DNA of 63,601 nt, from positions 1 through 63,601 of the forward strand of contig JACPCS010000076.1 in assembly GCA_016184455.1 (NCBI GenBank). The letters run 5' to 3'. The translations under genes and the position numbers were made by a program. The notes under the pieces are model-generated. The model searched no databases. It was given only the letters and a program-made list of their open reading frames with translations, and was not told the DNA's origin. Shown piece after piece: positions 9,524-19,382 of this stretch; within the stretch, counting starts at the first letter, position 1, and the number at the start of each line of letters is the position of its first letter. This stretch comes from Acidobacteriota bacterium. GTDB taxonomy: Bacteria > Acidobacteriota > Vicinamibacteria > Vicinamibacterales > UBA2999.

Positions 9524-10387
9524 ATGCCAGATCACATGCCCCGCCGACTTGCCGGCCCCGCCGCCGTGGCCGGTGTCACCCTCGTCGCCGCGCTCGCGAC
9601 CGCGACGCTGGTCGGTCAGACACGATCGACCTCCAACGACGTCCCGGCGCGCACCGCCGACGGCCAACCCGACCTAGAGGGCGTCTGGCGCGCCACGGAG
9701 CTCGCCGGGTACGACCTCGAGCCGCATTCGGCGTCGTACGGCGTTCCTGCAGGGATGGGCGTCGTCGTCGACCCGGCCGACGGGCTGATTCCGTACAAGC
9801 CGTGGGCGCTCGCCCGCAAGAAAGAAAACTTCGCGAAGAGCCGCATCCGGTTCCCGTACGATCCGCTCCAGAATCCCGATCCGGTCGCCCGGTGCTACAT
9901 CCCCGGCGTGCCGCGGATTACGTACCTCGGCTGGCCGTTCGAGATCGTGCAGTCGAAGGAGTTCGTCGCGTTCGTCTACGAGTGGATGCACATCCGGCGC
10001 ATGGTTCCGTTGACCGGCCGCCCGGTGCCGCAGGGCGTTCCCCTGTGGGGCGGCGTGTCGCGCGGCCGGTGGGAGGGCAACACGCTCGTCGTGCGGGTGA
10101 CCAATCTCAGCGACTGGACGTGGCTCGATATGGCCGGCAACTTCCACAGCAAGGCCGCGCAGGTGGAGGAACGGTACACACCGGCCGGTCCGGACACGCT
10201 CGACTACGAGGTCATCATCACGGATCCCGACGTCTACACCCGCCCGTGGACGATCCGCATGCCGATCCAGCGGCAGCGCAACGCGCGCCTGCTCGAGTAC
10301 GAGTGTCACGAGCTGCTGGAGGAGGCGGGCGTCCCGCTCACCTGGGAACGCGACTGGGACAAGCCGCTCCAGGTTCCGAAGGAGTAG
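9524..10387 (+). CDS. Secreted 'PDLxGVW' family protein
   Basis: A 287-residue protein with a signal peptide, then DGQPDLEGVWRATE, the signature that opens the mature domain of this family. Further shared motifs are a DPADGLIPYKPWA segment, RCYIPGVPR, GRWEGNTLVV, a VTDP/ITDPDVYTRPWT segment near residue 238 and a YECHE segment near the C-terminus. At least seven other members of varying similarity lie in this window. No catalytic motif is recognisable. The family recurs beside TonB receptors and amidohydrolases, so a periplasmic role in processing imported compounds is plausible but is inference only. Confidence 0.7.
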   Translation: MPDHMPRRLAGPAAVAGVTLVAALATATLVGQTRSTSNDVPARTADGQPDLEGVWRATELAGYDLEPHSASYGVPAGMGVVVDPADGLIPYKPWALARKKENFAKSRIRFPYDPLQNPDPVARCYIPGVPRITYLGWPFEIVQSKEFVAFVYEWMHIRRMVPLTGRPVPQGVPLWGGVSRGRWEGNTLVVRVTNLSDWTWLDMAGNFHSKAAQVEERYTPAGPDTLDYEVIITDPDVYTRPWTIRMPIQRQRNARLLEYECHELLEEAGVPLTWERDWDKPLQVPKE

Positions 10388-10390
10388 CCC

Positions 10391-11260
10391 GTGACGCGCA
10401 GCGTTCGACTGATCACGGTGGCGGCGTTCTCGGCGCTGTGGCTCGCGCCCGCGGCGGCGCGGCAGGAATCGCAGTTTGCCGCGGGGCGCAGCCTGGCGGA
10501 GGAAGCCGCGGCGGCGCGCACGCGTGCCGAGGCGCGCACACCGATTCCGCGGATGCGCGACGGCAGGCCGGATGTGAGCGGGAACTGGCGGCTCTCCGGC
10601 GGCGCCGCCACCTACAGCTGGGAGGAGCACCTGGGCGGATTCGGCGTTGCCAGCGCAGGGCCGACGCTCGTCGTCGATCCCCCGGACGGCATCCTTCCGT
10701 ACCAGCCGTGGGCCGTGGCGGAGCGCGAGCGCCGGCGGCGTCCGGAGTCCGCGTACGAGGAAAACGTCGCCAAATGCATTCTGCCCGGCATGCCGCGGAT
10801 GATGGTCTTCAACTTCTTCATCGCGCAGTCGCCCGACAAGGTCGTGATCTTTCACGGCACCCATCTGGCGACCCGCGTCGTCCGGTTCGACGGCCGCCAG
10901 CCGCTGCCCGGCTCGATTCGGCTGTGGATGGGCGATCCGCGCGGCCGCTGGGAAGGTGACACGCTCGTCGTCGAGACCACGAATCTCAACGGCAGGGGAT
11001 GGGGCACCCTCGGCGGCGACGTCATCAGCGACGCCGCGCACATCGTCGAGCGCTTCCGGATGATCAATGCCAGCACGATGTGGTGGGAAGCGACCGTCAC
11101 CGATCCGAAGGTCTACACCCGCCCGTGGACGATGCGCTTTCCGGCGCCGCACGTGAAGCTGGGGACGTCGCCCGAGGACATCGACCTTGACTTCGAGGAT
11201 TCGTGCCACGAGGGGAACGTCGATCTGGCGCACCTGAAGAACCTGTACGACGCAGCTCGG

Positions 11261-11269
<9 letters not shown>
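10391..11269 (+). CDS. Secreted 'PDLxGVW' family protein
   Basis: A 292-residue paralogue of the preceding gene, three bases after its stop, starting with GTG. It has a signal peptide, MRDGRPDVSGNWRLSGG at the start of the domain, DPPDGILPYQPWAV, KCILPGMPR, GRWEGDTLVVET, VTDPKVYTRPWTMRF and a DSCHEGN motif near the C-terminus. The linker of residues 25-50 is rich in Ala and Arg. Because all the family motifs are present in the same order, it is a full-length member. The function is unknown; tandem placement suggests duplication. Confidence 0.7.
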
Positions 11270-11310
<41 letters not shown>

Positions 11311-11324
11311 GTGAGGTTCCACCG

Positions 11325-11753
11325 ATGCAGATAAAGTCGATCATCGCTATCATCGCCGTGCTCGTGTCGGGCGGCGCGGCCGCCTCGCTCGAGGCGCACC
11401 ACTCGTTTGCGGCGCAGTACGACGCGACCAAGCCGATCGCGCTGCGGGGCACGATCAACCGGATGCTCTGGTCCAACCCGCACGGGCACCTGTACATCGA
11501 TGTCAAGACGGCCGACGGCAAGATCATGACGTGGGAGCTCGAAACCGGGGCTCCCCAGTCGTTGTACCGGCGCGGATGGCGGCGGGAGGACCTGCCGGTC
11601 GGCGCCGAGGTCATCGTGCGCGGCTACATGGCCCGCGACGGCACGCCCACCGCGAACGCGACGACCGTGACGCTCGTGGCCACCGGCAAGGAGCTGTTTG
11701 CGGGCTCGCCGGGCACCGGGGCGCCCGAGGAGCCGCCGGCGGAGGTGCGATAG
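11325..11753 (+). CDS. DUF6152-type small secreted protein
   Basis: A 142-residue paralogue of the protein at 1869. The signal peptide ends in SLEA, which leaves His-His-Ser-Phe as the predicted mature N-terminus. The conserved Pro-His appears as WSNPHGHLYIDV. This copy has an extended C-terminus rich in Gly, Pro and Glu. Its stop codon shares one base with the GTG start of the next gene (11753), so the two are translationally coupled. See the 1869 entry for the shared metal-binding pattern. Confidence 0.8.
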   Translation: MQIKSIIAIIAVLVSGGAAASLEAHHSFAAQYDATKPIALRGTINRMLWSNPHGHLYIDVKTADGKIMTWELETGAPQSLYRRGWRREDLPVGAEVIVRGYMARDGTPTANATTVTLVATGKELFAGSPGTGAPEEPPAEVR

Positions 11754-12382
11754 TGCATCGGCTTGCCCGCCGAAGTCGCATCGCGGCGACGGCGGGTGCG
11801 ACGGTCCTCGTGTTCCTGGCTGGGGCCGTCGGAGTGTCGGCACAGGCGAAGCCTGACTTCTCCGGCAGCTGGAAGATCAACCAGGCGAAGAGCAGCGCCG
11901 GAGCGACGGGGAACAACGCCAGGGTGAGCTTTCCGAGCGAGCTGGTGGTTACGCAGCAGGCCGGCGTCATAAACGTCGAGATCCGGTTTCCCCGCACCGA
12001 TCCGGTGAAGGTCACCTACACCAGCGATGGCAGCGAGGTTGCCGTCCCGATTCCTGGCGTGACGGAAAGGGCGCGCGCCGCCTGGGACGGCGATCGACTG
12101 GTGATCACCGCCAGACGCGTCGTGTCCACGCCGTTCGGCGACTTCGTGACCGACACCAAGGAGGTCTGGAGCCGGACGGGAGACGCCCTGACGATTCAAC
12201 GAACGCAGACCTCCGAGGGACTTTCCGAGACCGAGACCGCTTTCCGAGACCGAGACCGCCGTCTTCGACCGCAGTCGGTAGAAGGACCTGCGCGTCCTGG
12301 ATCTGGCGAACCCGAACTTCGGCCGCTACCTGGTGGCGGGGGACCCGCGCCTCATGCAGTTGCGCTGAAGTACTCGTTCTGA
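11753..12382 (+). CDS. Secreted hypothetical protein with frameshifted C-terminus
   Basis: It starts at a GTG overlapping the previous stop by one base. It has a signal peptide and a mature domain opening DFSGSWKINQAKSS, a pattern seen in secreted beta-rich proteins of unknown function. A perfect 19-bp tandem duplication at 12222-12259 shifts the frame. With one copy removed the protein would read ETETAVFDRSR and stop at 12279-12281, about 170 residues. As it stands, translation continues about 33 codons further, into a fragment of a TonB receptor 3' end, and stops at 12382 with ALKYSF in the receptor frame. The ancestral gene is real; the present tail is probably an artefact of the duplication. 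Confidence 0.7.
   Translation: MHRLARRSRIAATAGATVLVFLAGAVGVSAQAKPDFSGSWKINQAKSSAGATGNNARVSFPSELVVTQQAGVINVEIRFPRTDPVKVTYTSDGSEVAVPIPGVTERARAAWDGDRLVITARRVVSTPFGDFVTDTKEVWSRTGDALTIQRTQTSEGLSETETAFRDRDRRLRPQSVEGPARPGSGEPELRPLPGGGGPAPHAVALKYSF
12222..12259 (+). repeat. Perfect 19-bp tandem duplication causing a frameshift
   Basis: The unit TTTCCGAGACCGAGACCGC occurs at 12222-12240 and again at 12241-12259 with no mismatch. Nineteen is 3n+1, so the second copy moves the reading frame of the host gene past its ancestral stop. Confidence 0.95.
12294..12382 (+). pseudogene. Fragment of a TonB receptor 3' end
   Basis: These 89 bases match the last 90 bases of receptor A (ending at 5811), with about four substitutions and one deleted base. 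In the receptor frame they read LDLANPNFGRYLVAGDPRLMQ before the deletion breaks the frame. No other part of a receptor precedes it. It is either what remains of a deleted fourth paralogue or a duplicated end left by recombination. Confidence 0.85.
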
Positions 12383-12383
12383 A

Positions 12384-12474
12384 GCTAGGCGGTAGCTGGT
12401 AGCCGGTAGCCCACACACTCCGACTGCCGGCTGCTGGCTACCGTCCTGCTACCACCTACCGCCTACCGGCTAGC
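12384..12474. repeat. Inverted array of 7-base units (GGTAGCT/GCTACC type)
   Basis: A left arm of GGTAGCT/GGTAGCC units spaced every 7 bases is followed, after about 30 bases, by a right arm of the complementary units (CTACCGCCTACCGGC). The array could fold into a long imperfect hairpin and may end transcription before the receptor gene at 12526. Confidence 0.8.
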
Positions 12475-12525
12475 GTCTGGGCTATACTCACGCGCAATCG
12501 AACTACACCGAGGGGGAGGCCTGAC

Positions 12526-15500
12526 ATGAAGGGCGTGTTGCGCGCATTCGTCGGGGCGTGTGTGATCGTTCTCCTCGGCGCCACGTCGGCATGGGCCCAG
12601 GCCACGGCGCAGATCAACGGCACCGTGACGGACCCGAGCGGCGGCGTCCTGCCCGGCGCCACCGTGGTCGCCATTCAGACCGAGACCGGGTTCCGGCGTG
12701 AAGCGGTCACCGATGCCAATGGTTCATACACGTTACTGAACCTCCCGCTTGGCCCGTACCGGCTCGAGGTGTCGCTTTCCGGTTTCCGCACCTACCAGCA
12801 GGCGGGCATCGTCCTGCAGGTCAACAGTAACCCGGTGATTCCCGTCACGCTGCAGCTTGGCAGTCTTCAGGAGACCGTGTCGGTCGAGGCCAGCGCGCCG
12901 CTCGTCGAGACGCGCAACCCGGCGATTGGCGCCGTGATCGACAACGAGCAGGTGGAGGCGCTGCCACTCGAAGGGCGCAACCCGGTGCAGTTGATCGTCA
13001 TCGCGGGCGCCGCCGCGGACACGGGCGAGCCGACGAGCCGCAGCATGACGACCAGCCGCGGGATTGCCATCACCGGTGGACAGCCGTTCGCAGTGTCGTA
13101 CCTGCTCGACGGCGCCATGCACAACAACGTGCTCGACGGCCTGAACCTGCCGTTGCCGTTCCCCGACGCGCTGCAGGAGTTCAGCGTCGAGACGAGCTCC
13201 CAGAATGCCCAGAACGGCCGGCAGGGCAGCGGCACCGTCAACGTCGTCACCAAATCCGGCACGAACCTGTTCCACGGCGACGTGTTCGAGTTCGGCCGCC
13301 ACCATCGGTTCAATGCGACGAGCCCGTTCGCTGCCGTTGATCGTACGACCGGCAAGCGCCGCAGCGACGGTCTGGTGCGCAATCAGTTCGGCGGCACGCT
13401 GGGTGGCCCGATCGTGACCGATCGGCTGCATTTCTTCGGCGCCTATCAGGGGACGCGCGCCACCCAGACGCCGGCCGACATCGTCACGTTCATCCCCACG
13501 GCGGCGATGCTGGCGGGCGACTTCACGCAGGTGGCCTCCGCAGCGTGCGTGGCCCGCGGTCAGGTCAACCTGCCGGCGCCGTTCGTGGGCAACCGGATCG
13601 ATCCGGCGCTGCTCAGCCGGGCGGCGATGAACATTGCGCGGCGCCTGCCGACAACGACCGACCCCTGCGGACGGATCACCTACTCACGCCAGACGAAGCC
13701 GCGAGAGACACAAACTATCGGCCGAATCGACTGGCAGATCAGCCAGAACCAGTCGCTCTTCGCCCGCTACATGCTGTCGACGACGTTCTGGGATCCGGCC
13801 TTCACGAACAATCCGGACAACATCCTCGTCGCCGGGACCTCGGGCGGCGGCGGGCGCGACAGCGACTCGCAGTCGGTGGCGGTCGGCCATACGCAGGTGT
13901 TCAGCAGCACGACGGTCAACAACATCCGCTTCACGGCCAACCGCACGAACGTGCACCGGACGCACACCGAGATGTTCGGCCCCGAGGATGTCGGTGTGAA
14001 CATCTACACCCCTATCCCGAAATACATGATCGTCAGCATTACGGGCGCATTCGGGATCAACTTCGGCACCGAAACCGACTCCTGGTATCGTCCCAACACC
14101 TATGCTCTCTCCGACGACCTGACGATCGTCCGCGGGAGCCATCAGTGGGTCTTTGGTGCGGCGATGGCGTTCCACGATTGGAAGACCAACTCGAACGTCC
14201 GATCGCCAGGCGCCTTCAGCTTCAACGGCGGCGCGACGGGCCTTCCGCTGGCTGACTTCATGCTCGGCCGCGTCTTCGAATTCCGGCAATCGACGCCCTT
14301 CACGCTCGACATCGAGCAGAAGTACTTCGCGCTCTACGGCCAGGATACGTGGAGGGTGTCGCCCACGGTGACGATGAACTACGGCGTGAGGTGGGAGCCG
14401 TGGTTCCCGCAGCAGCATCAGCAGAACCAGATCTACAATTTCGGCGCGGATCGGTTCCGGGCGGGGCAGCGGAGCCAGGTGTTTCCCCAGGCGCCCCCAG
14501 GCTTCACGTATCCCGGCGACCCGGGATTTCCCGACCAGGCCGGCATGGAGCGCGTGTGGTTCAACGTGCAGCCGCGAATTGGCGTCTCGTGGGACCCGCG
14601 CGGCGACGGTCGCACGGCGGTACGGGCCGGCTACGGCATGAACAGCAACTTCATCGCCGGCGAGTTCTATTTCGATGCGGCCCAGGCGCCGCCGTTCGGG
14701 CTGGAACAGCGCCTCACCGGCAACGTCCTCTTCGATGATCCGTGGGGGAGCTCCGGCCGGGTGAACCCCTACCCGCTCGCGTCCAGGGAAAACCTGCAGT
14801 TCCCGCCGTACGCCCTGCTCATACAGGTGCCACGAGATCTCGACACGACGCGCGTCCACAGCTGGAACGTCGGCGTGCAGCGCCAGATTGGTGACGACAT
14901 GGCGGTATCGGCGAGCTATCTGGGCAACTACCTGATGAACGTCTGGGGCGACGTGACGGGCAATCCGGGCACGCTGCCGGCGACGACCGGGCCGTGCACG
15001 CTGCGGAACCCCGCGTCGGCGACGGGTCTGCAGACGTACCCGAACTGCGCAACGGCTCCGCTCGACATCCGCCGCGAAATCACCCAGGCCAATCCGGCGA
15101 TCGGCCAGTACATCGGCTATCTCGACTGGGTGACCGATCAGGGCTGGCAGCGCTATCACGGAATGCTCCTCTCGTTTCAGCGCCGGAGCGTGAACGGGAT
15201 CAGCACCAGCGCCAACTACACGCTGTCGACCTGCCGGGGCCTGGTCAACCAGGGCGGCACACCGCTGAACGTCGGCACCGGCTACACGCGGTCGGTGTCG
15301 CTCCTCAATCCGCCGGCGAACGCGGAGGAGCTGTTCGAGGCCGACGAGGGCCCCTGCAGCAACTCGCCGACCCACATCTTCAACGTCACGACGAGCGTGG
15401 AGACCCCGCAGTTTGCCAATACGGCGGCGCGGATGATTGCGTCGGGATGGCGACTGTCGGGCATCTTCCGGGCGACGTCCGGCAGGGCGCTGAACATTAC

Positions 15501-15897
15501 GACCGGCATCCTGTCGTTCAACGGCGTCCAGGCCACCAACGCTCGCCCGAACCAGGTGCTGGACGATCCGTACGGAGACAGGACCACGAACAACTGGTTC
15601 AATCCCCGGGCATTCGCGCAGCCGGCCCCAGGCACCTACGGCAGCGCGGAGCGCAACGCCTATGAGGCGCCTGGCACACGGGTCGTCGACCTCTCGCTCG
15701 TGCGCTCGTTCCGCTTCCGCGACATGCACCGGATCGAAGCGCGTGTGGAGGCGTTCAACGCGTTGAACTGGACGCGGCTCGGCCTTGGAACCGATCGGGG
15801 CGACCCGATCACCGCGTTGAGCAACGCGAACTTCGGCCGGATCCTCTCGTCGGGCGACCCGCGCATCATGCAGTTCGCGTTGAAGTACTCGTTCTGA
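12526..15897 (+). CDS. TonB-dependent receptor, Oar-like (paralogue B)
   Basis: A 1123-residue outer-membrane receptor. The signal peptide ends in AWA, a carboxypeptidase-like domain starts with NGTVTDPSGGVLPGATV, the plug contains YLLDGAMHNNVLDGL and the barrel ends in ALKYSF. It is colinear with paralogues A and C over nearly its whole length. It is shorter mainly near the C-terminus, where A and C carry an Asn-rich stretch (NNNPNNNQ) that B lacks, and in the extracellular-loop regions. A GGGGGAGG sequence lies ahead of the ATG. It directly precedes paralogue C, with 64 bases between. Confidence 0.92.
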   Translation: MKGVLRAFVGACVIVLLGATSAWAQATAQINGTVTDPSGGVLPGATVVAIQTETGFRREAVTDANGSYTLLNLPLGPYRLEVSLSGFRTYQQAGIVLQVNSNPVIPVTLQLGSLQETVSVEASAPLVETRNPAIGAVIDNEQVEALPLEGRNPVQLIVIAGAAADTGEPTSRSMTTSRGIAITGGQPFAVSYLLDGAMHNNVLDGLNLPLPFPDALQEFSVETSSQNAQNGRQGSGTVNVVTKSGTNLFHGDVFEFGRHHRFNATSPFAAVDRTTGKRRSDGLVRNQFGGTLGGPIVTDRLHFFGAYQGTRATQTPADIVTFIPTAAMLAGDFTQVASAACVARGQVNLPAPFVGNRIDPALLSRAAMNIARRLPTTTDPCGRITYSRQTKPRETQTIGRIDWQISQNQSLFARYMLSTTFWDPAFTNNPDNILVAGTSGGGGRDSDSQSVAVGHTQVFSSTTVNNIRFTANRTNVHRTHTEMFGPEDVGVNIYTPIPKYMIVSITGAFGINFGTETDSWYRPNTYALSDDLTIVRGSHQWVFGAAMAFHDWKTNSNVRSPGAFSFNGGATGLPLADFMLGRVFEFRQSTPFTLDIEQKYFALYGQDTWRVSPTVTMNYGVRWEPWFPQQHQQNQIYNFGADRFRAGQRSQVFPQAPPGFTYPGDPGFPDQAGMERVWFNVQPRIGVSWDPRGDGRTAVRAGYGMNSNFIAGEFYFDAAQAPPFGLEQRLTGNVLFDDPWGSSGRVNPYPLASRENLQFPPYALLIQVPRDLDTTRVHSWNVGVQRQIGDDMAVSASYLGNYLMNVWGDVTGNPGTLPATTGPCTLRNPASATGLQTYPNCATAPLDIRREITQANPAIGQYIGYLDWVTDQGWQRYHGMLLSFQRRSVNGISTSANYTLSTCRGLVNQGGTPLNVGTGYTRSVSLLNPPANAEELFEADEGPCSNSPTHIFNVTTSVETPQFANTAARMIASGWRLSGIFRATSGRALNITTGILSFNGVQATNARPNQVLDDPYGDRTTNNWFNPRAFAQPAPGTYGSAERNAYEAPGTRVVDLSLVRSFRFRDMHRIEARVEAFNALNWTRLGLGTDRGDPITALSNANFGRILSSGDPRIMQFALKYSF

Positions 15898-15961
15898 AGG
15901 TTTGTTTCGTCGGCACGGCCGCTCCGCGCTGGAGCGGCGGTTCATAAACCAGGAGACCGTC

Positions 15962-18900
15962 ATGATTCGGGTATTCCGTGCGTTCGCAGGCGTTTCGATG
16001 ATCCTCCTCTTGGGCACCACGTCGGCATGGGCCCAGGCCACGGCGCAGATCAACGGCACGGTGAGCGATTCGAGCGGCGGCGTCCTGCCGGGTGCCACCG
16101 TGGTCGCGATCCAGACCGAAACCGGCTTCCGACGTGAGGTGGTGGCCGACGCCGACGGTTCGTACACGCTGCTGAACCTGCCGCTCGGCCCGTACCGCCT
16201 CGAGGTGTCGCTCTCCGGCTTCCGGAGCTACGCGCAGGCCGGAATCGTGCTGCAGGTCAACAGCAATCCGGTGATCCCGGTGACGCTGCAGCTCGGCAGT
16301 CTTCAGGAGACCGTCTCGGTCGAGGCGGCCGCGCCGCTCGTCGAGACGCGCAACCCGGCCATCAGCTCCGTGGTCGACAACGAACAGGTCGAGGCGCTGC
16401 CGCTCGAAGGGCGCAACCCGGTGCAGCTCATCGCGCTCGCCGGGGCGGCGGCCGAGGCCGGCATCGCGACGACGAGCCGCAGCATGACGACGAGCCGCGG
16501 GATCGCGATCACCGGCGGCCAGCCGTTCGCGGTGTCGTATCTGCTCGACGGCGCGATGCACAACAACGTGCTCGACGGCCTCAACCTGCCGCTGCCGTTT
16601 CCCGACGCCCTCCAGGAGTTCAGCGTCGAGACGAGCGCGCAGAACGCGCAGAACGGCCGGCAGGGAAGCGGCACCGTCAACGTGGTGACCAAGTCGGGGA
16701 CGAACCTGCTCCACGGCGACGTCTTCGAGTTCGCGCGGCATCACCGCTTCAACGCGCCGGCCCCGTTTGCAGCCGTCAACCCGGCCACCGGCAAGCGGCG
16801 CGACGACGGTCTGGTGCGCAACCAGTACGGCGGCACGCTCGGCGGGCCGATTGCGACGGATCGGATCTTCTTCTTCGGCGCCTATCAGGACACTCGGGCG
16901 ACGCAGACGCCGGCCGACATCATCACCTTCATTCCGACGCCGGCGATGCTGGCGGGCGACTTCAGCCAGGTCGCCTCGGCGGCCTGCCGGGCGCAGGGGA
17001 ACCTGACGCTCCCCGCCGCGCTCGGGTTCGTGAACAATCGCATCAATCCGGCGCTGCTCAGTCCGGCGGCCGTGAACATCTCACGCCGGCTGCCGACGAC
17101 GAGCGATCCGTGCGGCCGCATCACCTACTCGCGCCAAACCAAGCCGCACGACGCGCAGGGCATCGGCCGCCTCGACTGGCAGATCAGTCAGAACCAGTCG
17201 CTCTTCGGGCGGTACATGCGGACGACGACGTTCTGGGAGCCTGCGCTGACGAACAACCCGGACAACATTCTGGTGGCCGGGACCTCGGGCGCCGGCGGCC
17301 GCGACAGCAGCTCGCAGTCGCTGGCCGTGGGCTACACCCAGGTCCTGTCCAGCACGACGGTGAACAACGTCCGGTTCACCGCCAACCGGACCAACGTGCA
17401 CCGGACCAACGCGGAGATGTTCGATCCACGGGAAGCGGGCATCAACATCTACACGTACGTGCCGAAATACACCGTCATGACCATCACGGGAGCGTTCGGC
17501 CTGAACTTCGGCACCGAAACCGATTCCTGGTACCGCCCCAACACGTACGGCTTCTCCGACGACCTCACGCTGGTGCGCGGCAATCACCAGTGGGGCTTCG
17601 GGGCGTCGCTCGGGCTGAACGACTGGAAGACCTTTGCGAATATCCGGTCCGCCGGCACGTTCAACTTCAATGGCAATCAGACCGGTCTTCCCCTGGCTGA
17701 CTTCCTCCTCGGCCGTGTATTCGAGTACCGCCAGGCGCCGCCGTTCACGCTCGACATCAAGCAGAAGTACTTCGGCCTCTACGGTCAGGACACGTGGAGA
17801 CTGTCGCCCAACCTGACCGTCAATTACGGCGCGCGCTGGGAGCCGTGGTTCCCGCAGCAGCACCAGAAGGGGCAGACCTACAACTTCGACATCAACCGGC
17901 TCCGCGCCGGCACGCGCAGCACGGTCTACCCGCAGGCGCCGCCTGGACTGGCCTATCCTGGCGATCCGGGATTCCCGAGCAATGCCGGGATGTATCCCGA
18001 GTGGTCGAACGTGCAGCCGCGCGTCGGCCTCGCGTGGGATCCGTTCGGCGACGGCCGTACGTCGGTGCGCGCCGGATACGGCATGAACAGCAACTTCATC
18101 TCGGGCGAGTTCTACTTCGACGCGGCGCAGGCGCCGCCGTTCGGCCTGGAGCAGCGCCTGGTCAACCCGGGACCCTATTCACTGGACGACCCGTGGCGGG
18201 CGGCCGGCCGCGCCAACCCGTTCCCCTTCGTGCCTGGAACCGCCTCGGAGTTCCCGCCGTACTCGCTCCTCATCGAGGTGCCGTACGACCTCGACACGAC
18301 GCGCGTGCACAGCTGGAACGTCGGCGTTCAGCGCCAGGTCGGCGACAACATCGGCGTCTCGGCCAGCTATCTCGGCAACTACCTGATGAACGTCTGGGGC
18401 GACGTAACGGGGAATCCGGGCGCGCTCCCGGCCGGTCTCGCCTCGCCGACCAGTCCGTGTACCCTTCGCAACCCGGCCTCGCCGACTGGAACGACGACCT
18501 ATCCGAACTGCTCGGCGGCGCCGCTCGACGTGCGCCGCGAGCTGACGCAGGGGAATCCAGGCGTCGGGCAGTACGTCGGGTATCTCGACTGGGTCACCGA
18601 CCAGGGCTGGCAGCGGTACCACGGCCTGCTGCTCTCGGTGCAGCGCCGATCGGTCAGCGGGCTCAGCGCCAGCGCCAACTACACGTGGTCGAGCTGCCGC
18701 GGCCTGATCAACCAGGGGGGCACGCCGCTCAACGTCGGCACGGGCTACATGCTGCCGGTGTCACTCGTCAATCCGCCGGCGAACGCGAAAGAGCTGCTCG
18801 AGGCCGATGAAGGGCGGTGCAGCGACTCGCCGAACCACATCTTCAACCTGACCGCTAGTGTGGAGACGCCGCAGTTCAGCAACACCGCGGTCCGGACGAT

Positions 18901-19369
18901 CGCGTCGGGATGGCGGCTGTCGGGCATCTTTCGCGCCTACTCCGGCCTTGCGCTGAGCGTCATGGCCGGCGGCGACCGCGCTCTGAGCGGCATGCAGTAC
19001 CAGCGTGCCAGCCAGGTCGCCGACGATCCGTATGGCGCGAAGACCCGCGACAACTGGTTCGACCCGCGGGCGTTTGCGCAGCCGGCGGTCGGCACCTACG
19101 GCAGCTCCGAGCGAAACGGCTACGAGGGCATGGGGACGCGCGTGGTCGACCTCGCACTCGTGCGCTCGTTCCGTTTTGCGGAGAGGCACCGTCTCGAGGC
19201 ACGCATCGAGGCGTTCAACGCCTTCAACTGGTTCAGGCCGGGTGAAATCAACAACAACCCGAACAACAACCAATCCCCCGTGCTGAATCTGGCGAACCCG
19301 AACTTCGGGCGCTATCTCTTGTCCGGCGACCCGCGCATCATGCAGTTCGCGCTGAAGTACTCGTTCTGA
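15962..19369 (+). CDS. TonB-dependent receptor, Oar-like (paralogue C)
   Basis: A 1135-residue receptor, the same length as paralogue A and closer to it than to B (it shares the NNNPNNNQ stretch and the SPTGTTTYPNC loop). The start is the ATG at 15962 after CCAGGAGA; an in-frame ATG at 15902 would remove the signal peptide from the N-terminus and is unlikely. The order is signal peptide, carboxypeptidase-like domain at about 27-110, plug, then barrel ending in ALKYSF. It is a tandem neighbour of B. A DUF6152 gene follows after 13 bases, as part of the same transcription unit. Confidence 0.92.
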   Translation: MIRVFRAFAGVSMILLLGTTSAWAQATAQINGTVSDSSGGVLPGATVVAIQTETGFRREVVADADGSYTLLNLPLGPYRLEVSLSGFRSYAQAGIVLQVNSNPVIPVTLQLGSLQETVSVEAAAPLVETRNPAISSVVDNEQVEALPLEGRNPVQLIALAGAAAEAGIATTSRSMTTSRGIAITGGQPFAVSYLLDGAMHNNVLDGLNLPLPFPDALQEFSVETSAQNAQNGRQGSGTVNVVTKSGTNLLHGDVFEFARHHRFNAPAPFAAVNPATGKRRDDGLVRNQYGGTLGGPIATDRIFFFGAYQDTRATQTPADIITFIPTPAMLAGDFSQVASAACRAQGNLTLPAALGFVNNRINPALLSPAAVNISRRLPTTSDPCGRITYSRQTKPHDAQGIGRLDWQISQNQSLFGRYMRTTTFWEPALTNNPDNILVAGTSGAGGRDSSSQSLAVGYTQVLSSTTVNNVRFTANRTNVHRTNAEMFDPREAGINIYTYVPKYTVMTITGAFGLNFGTETDSWYRPNTYGFSDDLTLVRGNHQWGFGASLGLNDWKTFANIRSAGTFNFNGNQTGLPLADFLLGRVFEYRQAPPFTLDIKQKYFGLYGQDTWRLSPNLTVNYGARWEPWFPQQHQKGQTYNFDINRLRAGTRSTVYPQAPPGLAYPGDPGFPSNAGMYPEWSNVQPRVGLAWDPFGDGRTSVRAGYGMNSNFISGEFYFDAAQAPPFGLEQRLVNPGPYSLDDPWRAAGRANPFPFVPGTASEFPPYSLLIEVPYDLDTTRVHSWNVGVQRQVGDNIGVSASYLGNYLMNVWGDVTGNPGALPAGLASPTSPCTLRNPASPTGTTTYPNCSAAPLDVRRELTQGNPGVGQYVGYLDWVTDQGWQRYHGLLLSVQRRSVSGLSASANYTWSSCRGLINQGGTPLNVGTGYMLPVSLVNPPANAKELLEADEGRCSDSPNHIFNLTASVETPQFSNTAVRTIASGWRLSGIFRAYSGLALSVMAGGDRALSGMQYQRASQVADDPYGAKTRDNWFDPRAFAQPAVGTYGSSERNGYEGMGTRVVDLALVRSFRFAERHRLEARIEAFNAFNWFRPGEINNNPNNNQSPVLNLANPNFGRYLLSGDPRIMQFALKYSF

Positions 19370-19382
19370 GGAGCAGAAGGCG

